The notes beneath the pieces are model-generated. The model saw only the letters and a list, made by a program, of their open reading frames with translations. It ran no database searches and had not been told where the DNA came from. From Paracoccaceae bacterium (GTDB taxonomy: Bacteria > Pseudomonadota > Alphaproteobacteria > Rhodobacterales > Rhodobacteraceae), in assembly GCA_014323795.1 (NCBI GenBank), contig JACONK010000018.1, positions 186,001 to 250,000 of the forward strand: a DNA stretch of 64,000 bases. The letters run 5' to 3'. Made by a program: the position numbers and the translations under genes. Shown here one piece after another: positions 47,401 to 57,657 of this stretch. Every line of letters begins with the position of its first letter. The stretch's first letter is position 1.

Positions 47401-47700
47401 ATGTCCAAATCTGTTAAAACTCTTGCTGTGGCATCTGCAGTTGCTGCTGCAACGATGACTGCAACCACCGCAACCGCCCAATCCAAGGAGAAATGCTACG
47501 GTGTTTCGCTGGCTGGCGAAAACGGCTGTGCCGCCGGTCCGGGCACAACCTGTGCGGGCACCTCGACCGTTGACTATCAGGGTAACGCCTGGACCTTGGT
47601 GGAGGCAGGCACATGCAAAGACCTGAACCTGCCGGCCATGGCAGACGGTACACCGCGCAAGGGCTCGCTGGAGCCGCTTGACCGCGATATCCCGTCCTAG
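47401..47700 (+). CDS. bufA1: Bufferin precursor BufA1 (DUF2282)
   Basis: A 99-residue precursor with a signal peptide ([20 protein letters not shown], then TAQ) and a core with four cysteines: [24 protein letters not shown] and EAGTCKDL. This is the DUF2282 pattern of bufferins, copper-binding exported peptides whose cysteines are modified by the partner MNIO enzyme. The C-terminal [18 protein letters not shown] tail is family-like. It heads bufA-bufB-bufC-bufD. Regulation by metal stress is expected from the family and not shown here. Confidence 0.9.
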   Translation: MSKSVKTLAVASAVAAATMTATTATAQSKEKCYGVSLAGENGCAAGPGTTCAGTSTVDYQGNAWTLVEAGTCKDLNLPAMADGTPRKGSLEPLDRDIPS

Positions 47701-47772
47701 GCGGAATCGACCCGGGGTGTGCGGGTGGTGCACCGCCCGCCCCCAGCCCTTCCCGCCACGGGATGTTCCAAA

Positions 47773-48642
47773 ATGCTTGATTCTGGCTTCAAAAAACCGA
47801 ATTGTGTGCCCAATCGGGCAGGTGTGGGGTACAAGGCCCAACACCTTGAAGACGTTCTGAGAACTCCCGATGCGGTCGGCTGGCTGGAAATCCATGCCGA
47901 AAACTATATGGGTGCTGGTGGGCGCCCGATTGCCCAGCTCAAACACCTGCGAGAAATATATCCGATCTCCTGCCACGGGGTTGGTCTTTCGATCGGTGCC
48001 GACGGCCCGCTCGACAAAGATCACCTGGTGCGGCTGAAACACCTTATCGACTGGCTCGAACCGGGGCTTTTCTCGGAACACCTCGCCTGGTCGACGCATG
48101 AAACCCGCTTTCTGAACGATCTGCTGCCAGTGCCCTATACCAAGGCTACCGTGACCCGTGTCGCAGACCACATCGATGAGGTGCAGGACACCATCGGGCA
48201 CCAGATGCTTTTGGAAAATCCATCCACCTACGTGGCCTTTGCCGAATCAGAGATGTCTGAAATCGCGTTTCTTACGGCAGTCGCCAAACGGACCGGGTGC
48301 GGGTTGTTGCTCGACGTAAACAATGTTTTCGTTTCTGCAACCAACCAGGGCTATTGTCCCGCAGGCTACATTGACGCCTTTCCGCTGGACCTGGTCGGCG
48401 AAATCCACCTCGGCGGGCATGAAAAAGATGAAGATGACCACGGGGCACCGCTGCTGATCGACAGCCATTCCCGTGCGGTCGTGGATCCGGTTTGGGCACT
48501 ATATGCCCATACGATCAAACGCGGCGGTCCGCGGCCCACGTTGATCGAGTGGGACAACAACATTCCGGACTGGAACGTTCTGGCCAAAGAAGCTGCGGCA
48601 GCCGGGCAAATTTTGGCCGGAAACCCGGCCAGGATTACCTGA
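47773..48642 (+). CDS. bufB: Bufferin maturase BufB (MNIO family, DUF692)
   Basis: A 289-residue TIM-barrel multinuclear iron oxidase that installs heterocycles on precursor cysteines. Metal-site stretches visible include WLEIHAENYMG, ISCHGVGLSIG, LFSEHLAWST, LLENPSTYV, LLLDVNNVFV, IHLGGHEKDE and LIEWDNNIPDW. ATG 47773 starts the family pattern (LDSGFKKPNCVPNRAGVGYK). It lies 72 bases after bufA and one base before bufC. Confidence 0.93.
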   Translation: MLDSGFKKPNCVPNRAGVGYKAQHLEDVLRTPDAVGWLEIHAENYMGAGGRPIAQLKHLREIYPISCHGVGLSIGADGPLDKDHLVRLKHLIDWLEPGLFSEHLAWSTHETRFLNDLLPVPYTKATVTRVADHIDEVQDTIGHQMLLENPSTYVAFAESEMSEIAFLTAVAKRTGCGLLLDVNNVFVSATNQGYCPAGYIDAFPLDLVGEIHLGGHEKDEDDHGAPLLIDSHSRAVVDPVWALYAHTIKRGGPRPTLIEWDNNIPDWNVLAKEAAAAGQILAGNPARIT

Positions 48643-48643
48643 A

Positions 48644-49393
48644 ATGGGCGTGACACAGCAGGCTTTTGCGACGGCCCTGCTGGACCCGGACATGGCGGTG
48701 CCGGAAGGATTGATTGATCCGGAAGGTCGCCCGGCGGGCAAGCGGTTCAACGTATACCGCAACAACGTCATCGTATCGCTCATGGATGCCATGGAAGAGG
48801 TATTCCCGGTGATCGCAAAGTTGATCGGTCCTCAGAATTTCCGCAACCTTGCGCGGGTCTTTGTGAAGGATTTCCCGCCCAAATCGCCGCTTTTGATGTT
48901 CTATGGCGGTGATTTTCCCGGGTTTCTGGAAGGCTTTGCGCCGCTCGGTTCCGTGCCCTACCTGGCTGATGTTGCCCGGCTGGAACTTGCGCGCCGCGAC
49001 GCCTGCCACGCCGCCGATACGGTACCGGTGCCACAGACCGCGCTGGCAGCTGTCCCGCCGGAAAAGCTGACGGAGGCGCGTTTTGATCTGGCCCATGCCC
49101 TGCGGCTTGTTGAAAGCCCGTATCCCATTGTCGGGCTGTGGCATTACAATATAACCGATGGCGCACCAAAGCCCGTGGCCGGTACCGAGATTGCGCTTAT
49201 CACGCGGCCCGGCCTTGATGTGGAAATGCAGGTGATCGGTGCTGATACGGCGGCTTTTTTGGAGGCACTTCAGGAAAACTCAACCCTGGGTCAGGCTTAT
49301 GAGGCTGGCTTGGCCATTGCAGAGGATTTCGATCTGTCTGCCGCCATTGGCCTGATGCTGGGTGGCGGACTTATCAGTAACATCAAAACCTGA
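48644..49393 (+). CDS. bufC: Bufferin partner protein BufC (DUF2063 putative DNA-binding family)
   Basis: A 249-residue protein of the DUF2063 family, which acts with the MNIO enzyme, probably in binding the precursor. The N-terminal helical part has RFNVYRNNVIVSLMDAMEEV, VIAKLIGPQNFRNLARVFV and PYLADVARLELARRDA, diagnostic blocks. The C-terminal half forms the RiPP-recognition-like region. It starts one base after the bufB stop, so expression is coupled. The old name (DNA-binding) reflects an early domain label rather than evidence. Confidence 0.9.
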   Translation: MGVTQQAFATALLDPDMAVPEGLIDPEGRPAGKRFNVYRNNVIVSLMDAMEEVFPVIAKLIGPQNFRNLARVFVKDFPPKSPLLMFYGGDFPGFLEGFAPLGSVPYLADVARLELARRDACHAADTVPVPQTALAAVPPEKLTEARFDLAHALRLVESPYPIVGLWHYNITDGAPKPVAGTEIALITRPGLDVEMQVIGADTAAFLEALQENSTLGQAYEAGLAIAEDFDLSAAIGLMLGGGLISNIKT

Positions 49394-49405
49394 GGAGGGA
49401 ACTTT

Positions 49406-49963
49406 ATGACGGCACTTACTCGTCTGCACGACCGGACGCTCGGTGTTCTTGCCCGGGTGCTGGAAGGCTGGTTTTTACCAACGGCAGCCCGTTTTGCGTT
49501 CGCCGCCGTGCTTTTAATGTACTTCTGGAAAGCCGCCGTGACAAAACTCGGCGACGGGGTGTTCGGTTTTCTGGCACCCAATGGCAACGCCTACTATCAG
49601 GTGTTCCCCAAGGCGACAGAGGCTGCTGGCTTTGACCCTGCAGGGCTGAGCACGTTTCACTGGCTGGTTGTCACGGCAGGCACCATGGCAGAATTTGTGC
49701 TGCCGGCCCTAATCATTCTGGGCCTGCTGACGCGTCTTGCCGCGCTCGGCATGATCGGTTTTGTGATCGTGCAGTCCTATGTGGATGTGAACGGCCACGG
49801 AATCAGTGGTGCCGACCTGGGTGGCTGGTTTGATGCGTCAAGCGGGTCTTTGGTCATGGACCAGCGCCTGATGTGGGGGCTTCTGTTCATGGTGCTGGTT
49901 GTGCAGGGCGCGGGACCGATATCGCTGGACAGGTTATTCACCCGGGCAGGGGCCAAGGCGTAA
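49406..49963 (+). CDS. bufD: DoxX-family membrane protein BufD
   Basis: A 185-residue inner-membrane protein with four hydrophobic segments (around residues 25-45, 85-105, 110-130, 150-170) and DoxX-type landmarks RFAFAAVLLMYFWKAAVTKL and GLLTRLAALGMIGFVIVQ. DoxX proteins commonly close bufferin operons, where they may assist electron supply or export; that role is inferred. A GAGGAGGGAAC site precedes the ATG, 12 bases after bufC. Confidence 0.88.
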   Translation: MTALTRLHDRTLGVLARVLEGWFLPTAARFAFAAVLLMYFWKAAVTKLGDGVFGFLAPNGNAYYQVFPKATEAAGFDPAGLSTFHWLVVTAGTMAEFVLPALIILGLLTRLAALGMIGFVIVQSYVDVNGHGISGADLGGWFDASSGSLVMDQRLMWGLLFMVLVVQGAGPISLDRLFTRAGAKA

Positions 49964-50445
49964 CAGACGTTCTTAAAAATAGCCAATGTGATGATAAATC
50001 CTTGTCAATCCGCAAGGTGCGGCTGGTGACGCAGGATTTTGGGGCAGTGGCAGACCACATCATGAAAACCAGAGAGTGCTGCGCCACATCCGGTTTCTCT
50101 CTGTGTGGCAAAAATCATCCAAGGTTCAAATCTTTGGTTTCAATTCCTTTTATCGTTATTTTACTACCATAAATTCAAATAATCCGGATGCAGATTTTTA
50201 CCTTCCCAGGTTTCCTTCCCTTTTGTCTTGCGTTCTGCCCATGGGGTATCCTTCCGCGGGCTATCCTCTTTCAGCCGGACCCGGACGCCCGACCTGGATT
50301 CTCTCTCAAAAATTTGCGGTCTTGTTTTTTTGTGTTTGTATCCGTCATGGACGGCTCCCTTCGGACTTGGCCAAACGCGGCGCAAGGTTACGCAGGTTTA
50401 CCCACTGGCGGGCCAGTACCAAGGGAGCATTTTCGGCCCGCGTGT
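49964..50445. other. Intergenic region without a supported gene
   Basis: These 482 bases between bufD and the frameshifted gene are partly AT-rich (50100-50200). Open frames exist, but none has a start site with plausible coding character. The bufferin operon transcription end is presumably here, with no obvious perfect hairpin. Confidence 0.35.
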
Positions 50446-50825
50446 TCAGGCGAAGATGAGGTCTGTTTCATAGACGTTTTCCGGGGGGATGTCATCCGGA
50501 TAGATGCTGTTTATGCCATCGCCCCAAGTGACCGGCGTACCGGGCGTCGTGTCCGAATCATGCTTCTTCTTTCCAATCATGGTCAGGTCATCGAAACTGT
50601 CCGGCACTGCATCGCGCCGGAACACGATCAGACCTCCTTCATTTTGTCTTTCAGATACCAGGAACTTACCCTTCCGGTTATCGACGTTGAAGTCATATGT
50701 CACGTCATGTCCGGAGTCGGCCCCGGAACCACCGCGCAGGACACCGTTGCCGAAATAGCATCTCAGTAAGTCATTCCCGGAATCAGCGATGTTGAATACA
50801 TATCCGGAAACCCCTGTTTAGCCAT
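50446..50825 (-). pseudogene. Hypothetical small protein gene with a one-base frameshift after codon 4
   Basis: ATG 50825 has AGAGG upstream and opens MAKQG. The coding-like sequence continues one base out of frame as VSGYVFNIADSGNDLLRCYF and further (LIVFRRDAVPDSFDDL, PPENVYETDLIFA). A G5 in place of the present G4 would give one 126-residue protein. As given, only an 85-residue product from GTG 50703 could be made. No known family; the gene stands alone. Sequencing error or genuine inactivation are both possible. Confidence 0.5.
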
Positions 50826-50988
50826 ACTTGGGTACCTCTCCGGATTCTGAATTTTCAAGGCGGGCGGGCGGCGGGGGGCACCCTGGCGCACCCGTGGTGC
50901 GGAACACTGCAACAGGACACGGAAGGGCTGTCCGCCACAGCGACCCTTCCGCTTTCGCAGCAGCACACGGTGTGGCGCGGTATTACGT

Positions 50989-51672
50989 TTAAAACCTGTA
51001 GCGGTGGAGCGCGAAGCCCTCGCGTTTCAGCCAGGTCCGGGGCACCACGTGGCCCGGGCAGAGATGTTCAACCACCGCCCAGAAGGCAGACGAATGGTTC
51101 ATCTCCACCAGGTGCGCGATCTCATGGGCTGCGACATAGGCCAACACCTTTGGCGGGGCCATGACCAGCCGCCAGGAATACATCAGTGCCCCGTCAGAGG
51201 TGCAGCTGCCCCAGCGCGACCGCGGATCGCGCAAGGTGATTTTGCAAAAGCCCTTGCCGAGTGCACTGGCGTAGCGGTCGCTTGCCGCCGTCAGGCGATC
51301 CCGCGCCAAGGTTCGCAGGTATGCCTTAACCCGGCCCGGAGCCCCGCGCAGGGGTACTTCAAGCGTGTCTTCGGTGCGCACGGGGTACCGCCGCCCGCCC
51401 CCGCTTGCGATGCGGATCATCCGGCCTTCAACCGGCACCTCGACACCGATATCGACCTGCACCGCATCCGGCCTCGCATCCAGATGCTGCCGCAGCCAGC
51501 GTTCTTTCAGCCGGGCGAAGGCCACAGCCTCCACCAGCCCGGCGTGTTCGGGAAGGGTCAGGCTGACACCGCCACCCGTTCCGGAAATGCGCAGGCTGAT
51601 CCGGTGCGCACGCGCAGACCTTTTCACCCTAACCACAATCGGCGGTTCGCCAATTTCCACGTATGCTGCCAC
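50989..51672 (-). CDS. YgjP-like M48 metallopeptidase domain protein
   Basis: A 227-residue protein with the zinc motif AAHEIAHLVEMNHSSAFW (HExxH plus downstream His) and the preceding SRWGSCTSDGALMYSWRLVM block that defines the YgjP/DUF45 family. An N-terminal beta-rich part (VVRVKRSARAHRISLRIS) is typical. It is a soluble putative protease of unknown substrate. The start is GTG 51672. It is divergent from the FYDLN gene across 94 bases. Confidence 0.9.
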   Translation of the reverse strand: MAAYVEIGEPPIVVRVKRSARAHRISLRISGTGGGVSLTLPEHAGLVEAVAFARLKERWLRQHLDARPDAVQVDIGVEVPVEGRMIRIASGGGRRYPVRTEDTLEVPLRGAPGRVKAYLRTLARDRLTAASDRYASALGKGFCKITLRDPRSRWGSCTSDGALMYSWRLVMAPPKVLAYVAAHEIAHLVEMNHSSAFWAVVEHLCPGHVVPRTWLKREGFALHRYRF

Positions 51673-51766
51673 GGATGCCCCGGATTGCCGTCTTGCCCTT
51701 TGACAGGCCCGCGCCCCTGTGGCAAGGGCGGGCGAACCTGATTAACACAACCCTTGGAGGTAACAG

Positions 51767-52075
51767 ATGCCCAAACAGGACTGGGGCGTAAAGCGCGTTT
51801 GCCCCGAAACCGGAAAACGTTTCTATGACCTGAACAATGACCCGATTGTCAGCCCATACACAGGCAAAGAATATGAGCCGGGCTTTTTCGCCCATGACAG
51901 GTCAAGGACAACCATGGCCGACAAGGAAGAAAAATCGGCAATCAAGAAAGCCACCGCCGCGGATGACAACGCTGGCGATGTTGATCTGGACGATGATGTG
52001 ATAGACGAAGACGAAGACGGGGATGTATCGATCGAGGAAATTGCCGACATGCCCGCCGGAGACGACGACAGTTAA
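51767..52075 (+). CDS. FYDLN acid domain protein (TIGR02300-type)
   Basis: A 102-residue protein. The N-terminal MPKQDWGVKRVCPETGKRFY followed by DLNNDPIVSPYTG is the conserved zinc-ribbon-like FYDLN segment. The second half is highly acidic (DVDLDDDVIDEDEDGD). It is widespread in alphaproteobacteria with unknown function. TTGGAGG lies 8 bases before the ATG. It sits just upstream of tRNA-Ala. Confidence 0.92.
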   Translation: MPKQDWGVKRVCPETGKRFYDLNNDPIVSPYTGKEYEPGFFAHDRSRTTMADKEEKSAIKKATAADDNAGDVDLDDDVIDEDEDGDVSIEEIADMPAGDDDS

Positions 52076-52150
52076 GACAGGTTTTTCGCTTGTGCAGGCG
52101 TACAGAACACCCTAACCTAGCACGGATGCGGCTACATCCGCACCCGGAAC

Positions 52151-52226
52151 GGGGCCTTAGCTCAGCTGGGAGAGCGCTTCGCTGGCAGCGAAGAGGTCAG
52201 GGGTTCGATCCCCCTAGGCTCCACCA
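52151..52226 (+). tRNA. tRNA-Ala(GGC)
   Basis: A 76-nt cloverleaf including encoded CCA. Acceptor arms are GGGGCCT / AGGCTCC, the anticodon loop CTGGCAG gives GGC, and the T-loop is GTTCGATCC. Confidence 0.95.
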
Positions 52227-52253
52227 ACCTCCTTTGCACTTGTGTGACGCGGA

Positions 52254-54551
<2,298 letters not shown>

Positions 54552-54559
54552 CTTGCTAT

Positions 54560-54577
54560 TGTAATAATCATCTGACA
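54560..54577. promoter_or_regulatory. PpsR/CrtJ box 2 (TGT-N12-ACA)
   Basis: TGT-AATAATCATCTG-ACA, starting 8 bases after box 1. Closely spaced tandem boxes are the known arrangement for cooperative PpsR binding at puc promoters. Both half-sites are exact. Confidence 0.82.
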
Positions 54578-54692
54578 TAAACGAATCATCGTGCACCTTT
54601 TGCAGGGTGCGGGAAGGGGCGATGTTCCCAACCGCCTTAGGGAGGTACCGGGGGCAGCGTTCCGCCTCATGAAGCAACGGAGGAGATCGGTT

Positions 54693-54848
54693 ATGTCCGA
54701 TGACCCAGACAAAGTATGGCCGACAGGTCTTACCTTGCGTGAAGCTGAAGAAGTGCACAGCTATCTGATTGATGGTACGCGCGTCTTTGGCGTGATTGCG
54801 CTTCTTGCGCACATTCTTGTTGCCGTTTCCACCCCATGGCTCGGCTAA
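54693..54848 (+). CDS. pucB: Light-harvesting complex 2 beta subunit
   Basis: A 51-residue antenna polypeptide. A polar N-terminus (KVWPTGLTLREAEEVHSYLI) leads to one membrane helix with the bacteriochlorophyll-ligating His in VIALLAHILVAV and a WLG end. A second His (EEVHSYL) is in the position that binds the second pigment set in LH2. GGAGGAG lies 7 bases before the ATG. It is followed after 13 bases by pucA. Confidence 0.94.
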   Translation: MSDDPDKVWPTGLTLREAEEVHSYLIDGTRVFGVIALLAHILVAVSTPWLG

Positions 54849-54861
54849 GGGAGGTACAACC

Positions 54862-55218
54862 ATGAACAATGCCAAAATGTGGCTGGTTGTCCCCCCTGCG
54901 GTTGGTGTTCCGGTGTTCCTTGCCGGGGTCGCCATTGGTTCGTTCGCGGTGCACACCGCTGTTCTGACCAACACGTCATGGGTTGCGGATTTCCTGAAAG
55001 GCAATCCGATCGGGTCCGGTGACCAAACAGCTTCCATCCAAATGCCTGAAACGGATGTCGACGCGGCGAAAGCCAACTTCGCCATGCCGCTGGCCGGTGG
55101 AGAAACGGAAGTGATGGTGATTCTGCCAGATGGCACGAAGGCAACGGCAATTCTGAAGGTACCAGCGGTGCATGACGAAACGGCGGCCCTTGTGAAATCG
55201 CCAAGGGCACTCGAATAA
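54862..55218 (+). CDS. pucA: Light-harvesting complex 2 alpha subunit with long C-terminal extension
   Basis: A 118-residue protein. Residues 1-45 are a normal LH2 alpha chain: MNNAKMWLVVPPAVGVPVF, a membrane helix and the bacteriochlorophyll-binding His in AIGSFAVHTAVL. Most LH2 alpha chains end near residue 55-60. This one continues about 60 residues on the periplasmic side with a soluble, acidic and Ala/Pro-rich stretch (TDVDAAKANFAMPLAGG, EVMVILPDGTKATAILKV). AAGGGAGG precedes the ATG. The extension is in frame, with no sign of a shift. Confidence 0.93.
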   Translation: MNNAKMWLVVPPAVGVPVFLAGVAIGSFAVHTAVLTNTSWVADFLKGNPIGSGDQTASIQMPETDVDAAKANFAMPLAGGETEVMVILPDGTKATAILKVPAVHDETAALVKSPRALE

Positions 55219-55265
55219 CCCTGAAAACGGACGCCGGGCTATACGGCCCGAAGTCAAAAAATCTC

Positions 55266-55290
55266 CCCCGCCCCAGTGCCGGGGGCGGGG
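55266..55290 (+). terminator. pucA-pucC intercistronic stem-loop
   Basis: A perfect 9-bp stem CCCCGCCCC / GGGGCGGGG with a 7-base loop lies 47 bases after pucA. Such hairpins between antenna and assembly genes act as partial terminators and protect the 3' end of pucBA mRNA, giving more antenna than PucC. Confidence 0.85.
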
Positions 55291-55335
55291 AATGCACCGT
55301 AAACAAATGAAACCGGAATCGGTTTTCCGCCGCTG

Positions 55336-56787
55336 ATGTTCGACTATCGTCAATACGCCCTGCGCAAGATCGCGACACTCGGGCCGCAATACTTCCCCTT
55401 TGCCGATATCGCTACCGGGGACGTGCCGCTGTCGCGCCTCCTGCGCTTGTCGCTGTTCCAGGTGACCGTCGGTATGGCACTGGTGTTGCTTGTCGGTACG
55501 CTGAACCGGGTGATGATTGTGGAACTGGATGTTCCCGCCATCCTGGTGGCGGGAATGCTTGCCCTGCCCCTCCTGTTCGCGCCGCTACGGGTTTTGATCG
55601 GGTTCAAATCCGATGCCCACGTGTCCGCCCTTGGCTGGCGCCGTGTGCCCTACATCTGGAAAGGTACGCTCTACCAATTCGGTGGCTTTGCCATCATGCC
55701 CTTCGCCCTTCTGGTGTTATCCGGTTATGCCGAAGCCATCGATGCACCAAGGTGGATCGGGCTCAGTTCGGCCGCGCTGTCTTTCTTGCTGGTTGGCGCG
55801 GGGTTGCATATGGTCCAGACCGTGGGTCTGGCACTCGCATCCGATCTGGTGCCCGAAGAAGACCAGCCGAAGGTTGTCGGGCTGATGTACGTGATGCTTT
55901 TGGCGGGAATGACGGTATCAGCACTCATCTACGGGAGACTTCTTGAAAACTACACGCCGGGCAGGCTTATTCAGGTCATTCAGGGAACAGCCGTGCTGAC
56001 GGTCGCGCTCAATCTGTTTGCCCTTTGGAAGCAGGAGGCCCGCAGCCGGGAGGTCGCCGCCCGAATGATGGTGACCCCCAAGCAACGCTTTGCGGACGCT
56101 TGGGACGCATTGATCATGCGGCCCAACGCGACGCGGTTGTTGGTGGTGATCGGGCTCGGCACCTTCGGCTACGGTATGGCCGATGTGCTGCTGGAACCCT
56201 ACGGGGCGCAGGCACTTGGCTTTTCTGTCGCGGAAACCACGCGGCTGACTGCCCTGCTGGCTACCGGTACCCTGCTGGGTTTCGGCTACGCCTCCCGTGC
56301 GCTGGTGAAAGGGGGAGACCCTGCCCGGCTCGCGCTGGTCGGTGCACTGATCGGCATACCGGGCTTTACCGCAATCATCTTATCGGGATTTATGGTCGGT
56401 GCACCGCTCTTTCTTGTCGGCACCTTGGCCACGGGTCTGGGGGCCGGGCTGTTTGGCCATGCCACGCTGACAGAAACCCTGCGGATGTCACCGAAGAATC
56501 AGGTCGGACTCGCCCTTGGTGCTTGGGGGGCGGTCCAGGCCACATGTGCGGGAATTGGTGTCGCCCTGGGGGGTGCGATCCGCGATTTAATCGTCGGATT
56601 GTCCGCAACCGATGGTCTGCCGTCCCATATGCCCTATAATTTCGTGTTCACGATAGAAATCGTGGCTCTCACGCTGGCCGTGGTGATTGCATTCCCTTTG
56701 GGTGTGCGGGCCCGGTGCAGGCATCACGCGAAGGGTCGCCTGCGGCATCCTTCGAATCCAGACCAAACTTCGGTGGAGGTAACATGA
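55336..56787 (+). CDS. pucC: LH2 assembly factor PucC (BCD/MFS family)
   Basis: A 483-residue inner-membrane protein with about twelve hydrophobic segments of the bacteriochlorophyll-delivery branch of the major facilitator superfamily. Landmarks are the N-terminal LGPQYFPFADIATGDVPLSR, then LIGFKSDAHVSALGWRRVPY, a central LLEPYGAQALGFSVAETTRL and GLGAGLFGHATLTETLR. It is required for LH2 assembly. A basic, soluble C-terminus overlaps the next gene (ATGA). It is co-transcribed with pucBA but dampened by the preceding stem-loop. Confidence 0.95.
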   Translation: MFDYRQYALRKIATLGPQYFPFADIATGDVPLSRLLRLSLFQVTVGMALVLLVGTLNRVMIVELDVPAILVAGMLALPLLFAPLRVLIGFKSDAHVSALGWRRVPYIWKGTLYQFGGFAIMPFALLVLSGYAEAIDAPRWIGLSSAALSFLLVGAGLHMVQTVGLALASDLVPEEDQPKVVGLMYVMLLAGMTVSALIYGRLLENYTPGRLIQVIQGTAVLTVALNLFALWKQEARSREVAARMMVTPKQRFADAWDALIMRPNATRLLVVIGLGTFGYGMADVLLEPYGAQALGFSVAETTRLTALLATGTLLGFGYASRALVKGGDPARLALVGALIGIPGFTAIILSGFMVGAPLFLVGTLATGLGAGLFGHATLTETLRMSPKNQVGLALGAWGAVQATCAGIGVALGGAIRDLIVGLSATDGLPSHMPYNFVFTIEIVALTLAVVIAFPLGVRARCRHHAKGRLRHPSNPDQTSVEVT

Positions 56788-57488
56788 CAAACGTAATCAG
56801 CAGGCTTTTCGCCAGGGAAGAGGCGGCCCGCCGTATGGTGGAAAGACTGGTTTTTGAAGGCATGCCACGCACGGCACTGCAGGTGATTCCGCCACAGGAA
56901 TATAACGACGCGGACGCCCTGCGCAGCCGCCTGATGCGCAGCGACGTGCTGCCCGCTGCAGTTGACGCCTATGTGAAAGCCGTCCTGGCTGGCCATTCGC
57001 TCTTTGTGGCCCGCACCACCTACCGCCCGCTGGGCGTTGCGGGCATCGTCCGCGCTGCCCTGTCTCGCGCAGACACGGTGGATGTCGGTTTGCCGGAAGA
57101 AGAGCACACCTTCCCCGACGGCCCGGATCACGCACCAAGCGTTCTGAAAAGCCACCCGAGGTTCCTTACGCTCCCTTTCGCCGACGATGACGTCAGGGAC
57201 GGGCCAATCACACCGCAGTTCGGTTTCAAAACGATCACCCGCGGTCGGCGCACAAGCTCCGCCATTTCCGGCGGGCGATATATGTCGCGTATGTTCTGGC
57301 CGCAAAAGCTGATCTCGCAGAACCGCAAGGCAGGCTCTGCCATTTCCGGCGGGCGATACATGTCGCGTATATTCTGGCCACAAAAGCTGATCTCGCAGAA
57401 CAGGCGCCGCAATTCCGTCATCCGCGGCGGTGCACTGCCGCTGAGCCGTGCGCTTGGCTGGCCAACGGTATCAACCCGCGGCGGCTGA
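56784..57488 (+). CDS. pucC-coupled hypothetical protein with 26-residue tandem repeat
   Basis: A 234-residue protein, translationally coupled to pucC (ATGA) with GGAGG 6 bases before its ATG. Residues 1-115 form a compact alpha/beta-like domain (VISRLFAREEAARRMVERLV, LFVARTTYRPLGVAGIVRA). Residues about 159-210 hold two near-identical 26-residue units, SAISGGRYMSRMFWPQKLIS plus QNRKAG and its copy with RIFW. The C-terminus is basic and aromatic, perhaps membrane-surface binding. It is not obviously PucD or PucE. Function is unknown; location implies LH2 biogenesis or membrane organisation. Confidence 0.85.
   Translation: MTNVISRLFAREEAARRMVERLVFEGMPRTALQVIPPQEYNDADALRSRLMRSDVLPAAVDAYVKAVLAGHSLFVARTTYRPLGVAGIVRAALSRADTVDVGLPEEEHTFPDGPDHAPSVLKSHPRFLTLPFADDDVRDGPITPQFGFKTITRGRRTSSAISGGRYMSRMFWPQKLISQNRKAGSAISGGRYMSRIFWPQKLISQNRRRNSVIRGGALPLSRALGWPTVSTRGG
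57258..57413 (+). repeat. 78-bp tandem duplication in the pucC-coupled gene
   Basis: Two direct copies (about 57258-57335 and 57336-57413) differ at only a few positions, such as TGTTCTGGCCG versus TATTCTGGCCA. The period is 26 codons, so the frame is preserved. Confidence 0.9.
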
Positions 57489-57657
57489 TACTCTGCTGAA
57501 TTCACGTCCTGCTGTGGTGCAGCACATCTGTGTGCGCATTCCTGCCACAGCCTGAACGCCAGCTTTCGGTTGGCACATTCAGCACGCAGGAAAATAGGCT
57601 GTTTCTTTTAGTCGGGTACCGGGCCACCCCGAAATGGGGTGGCCTTGTGCTTGATTA

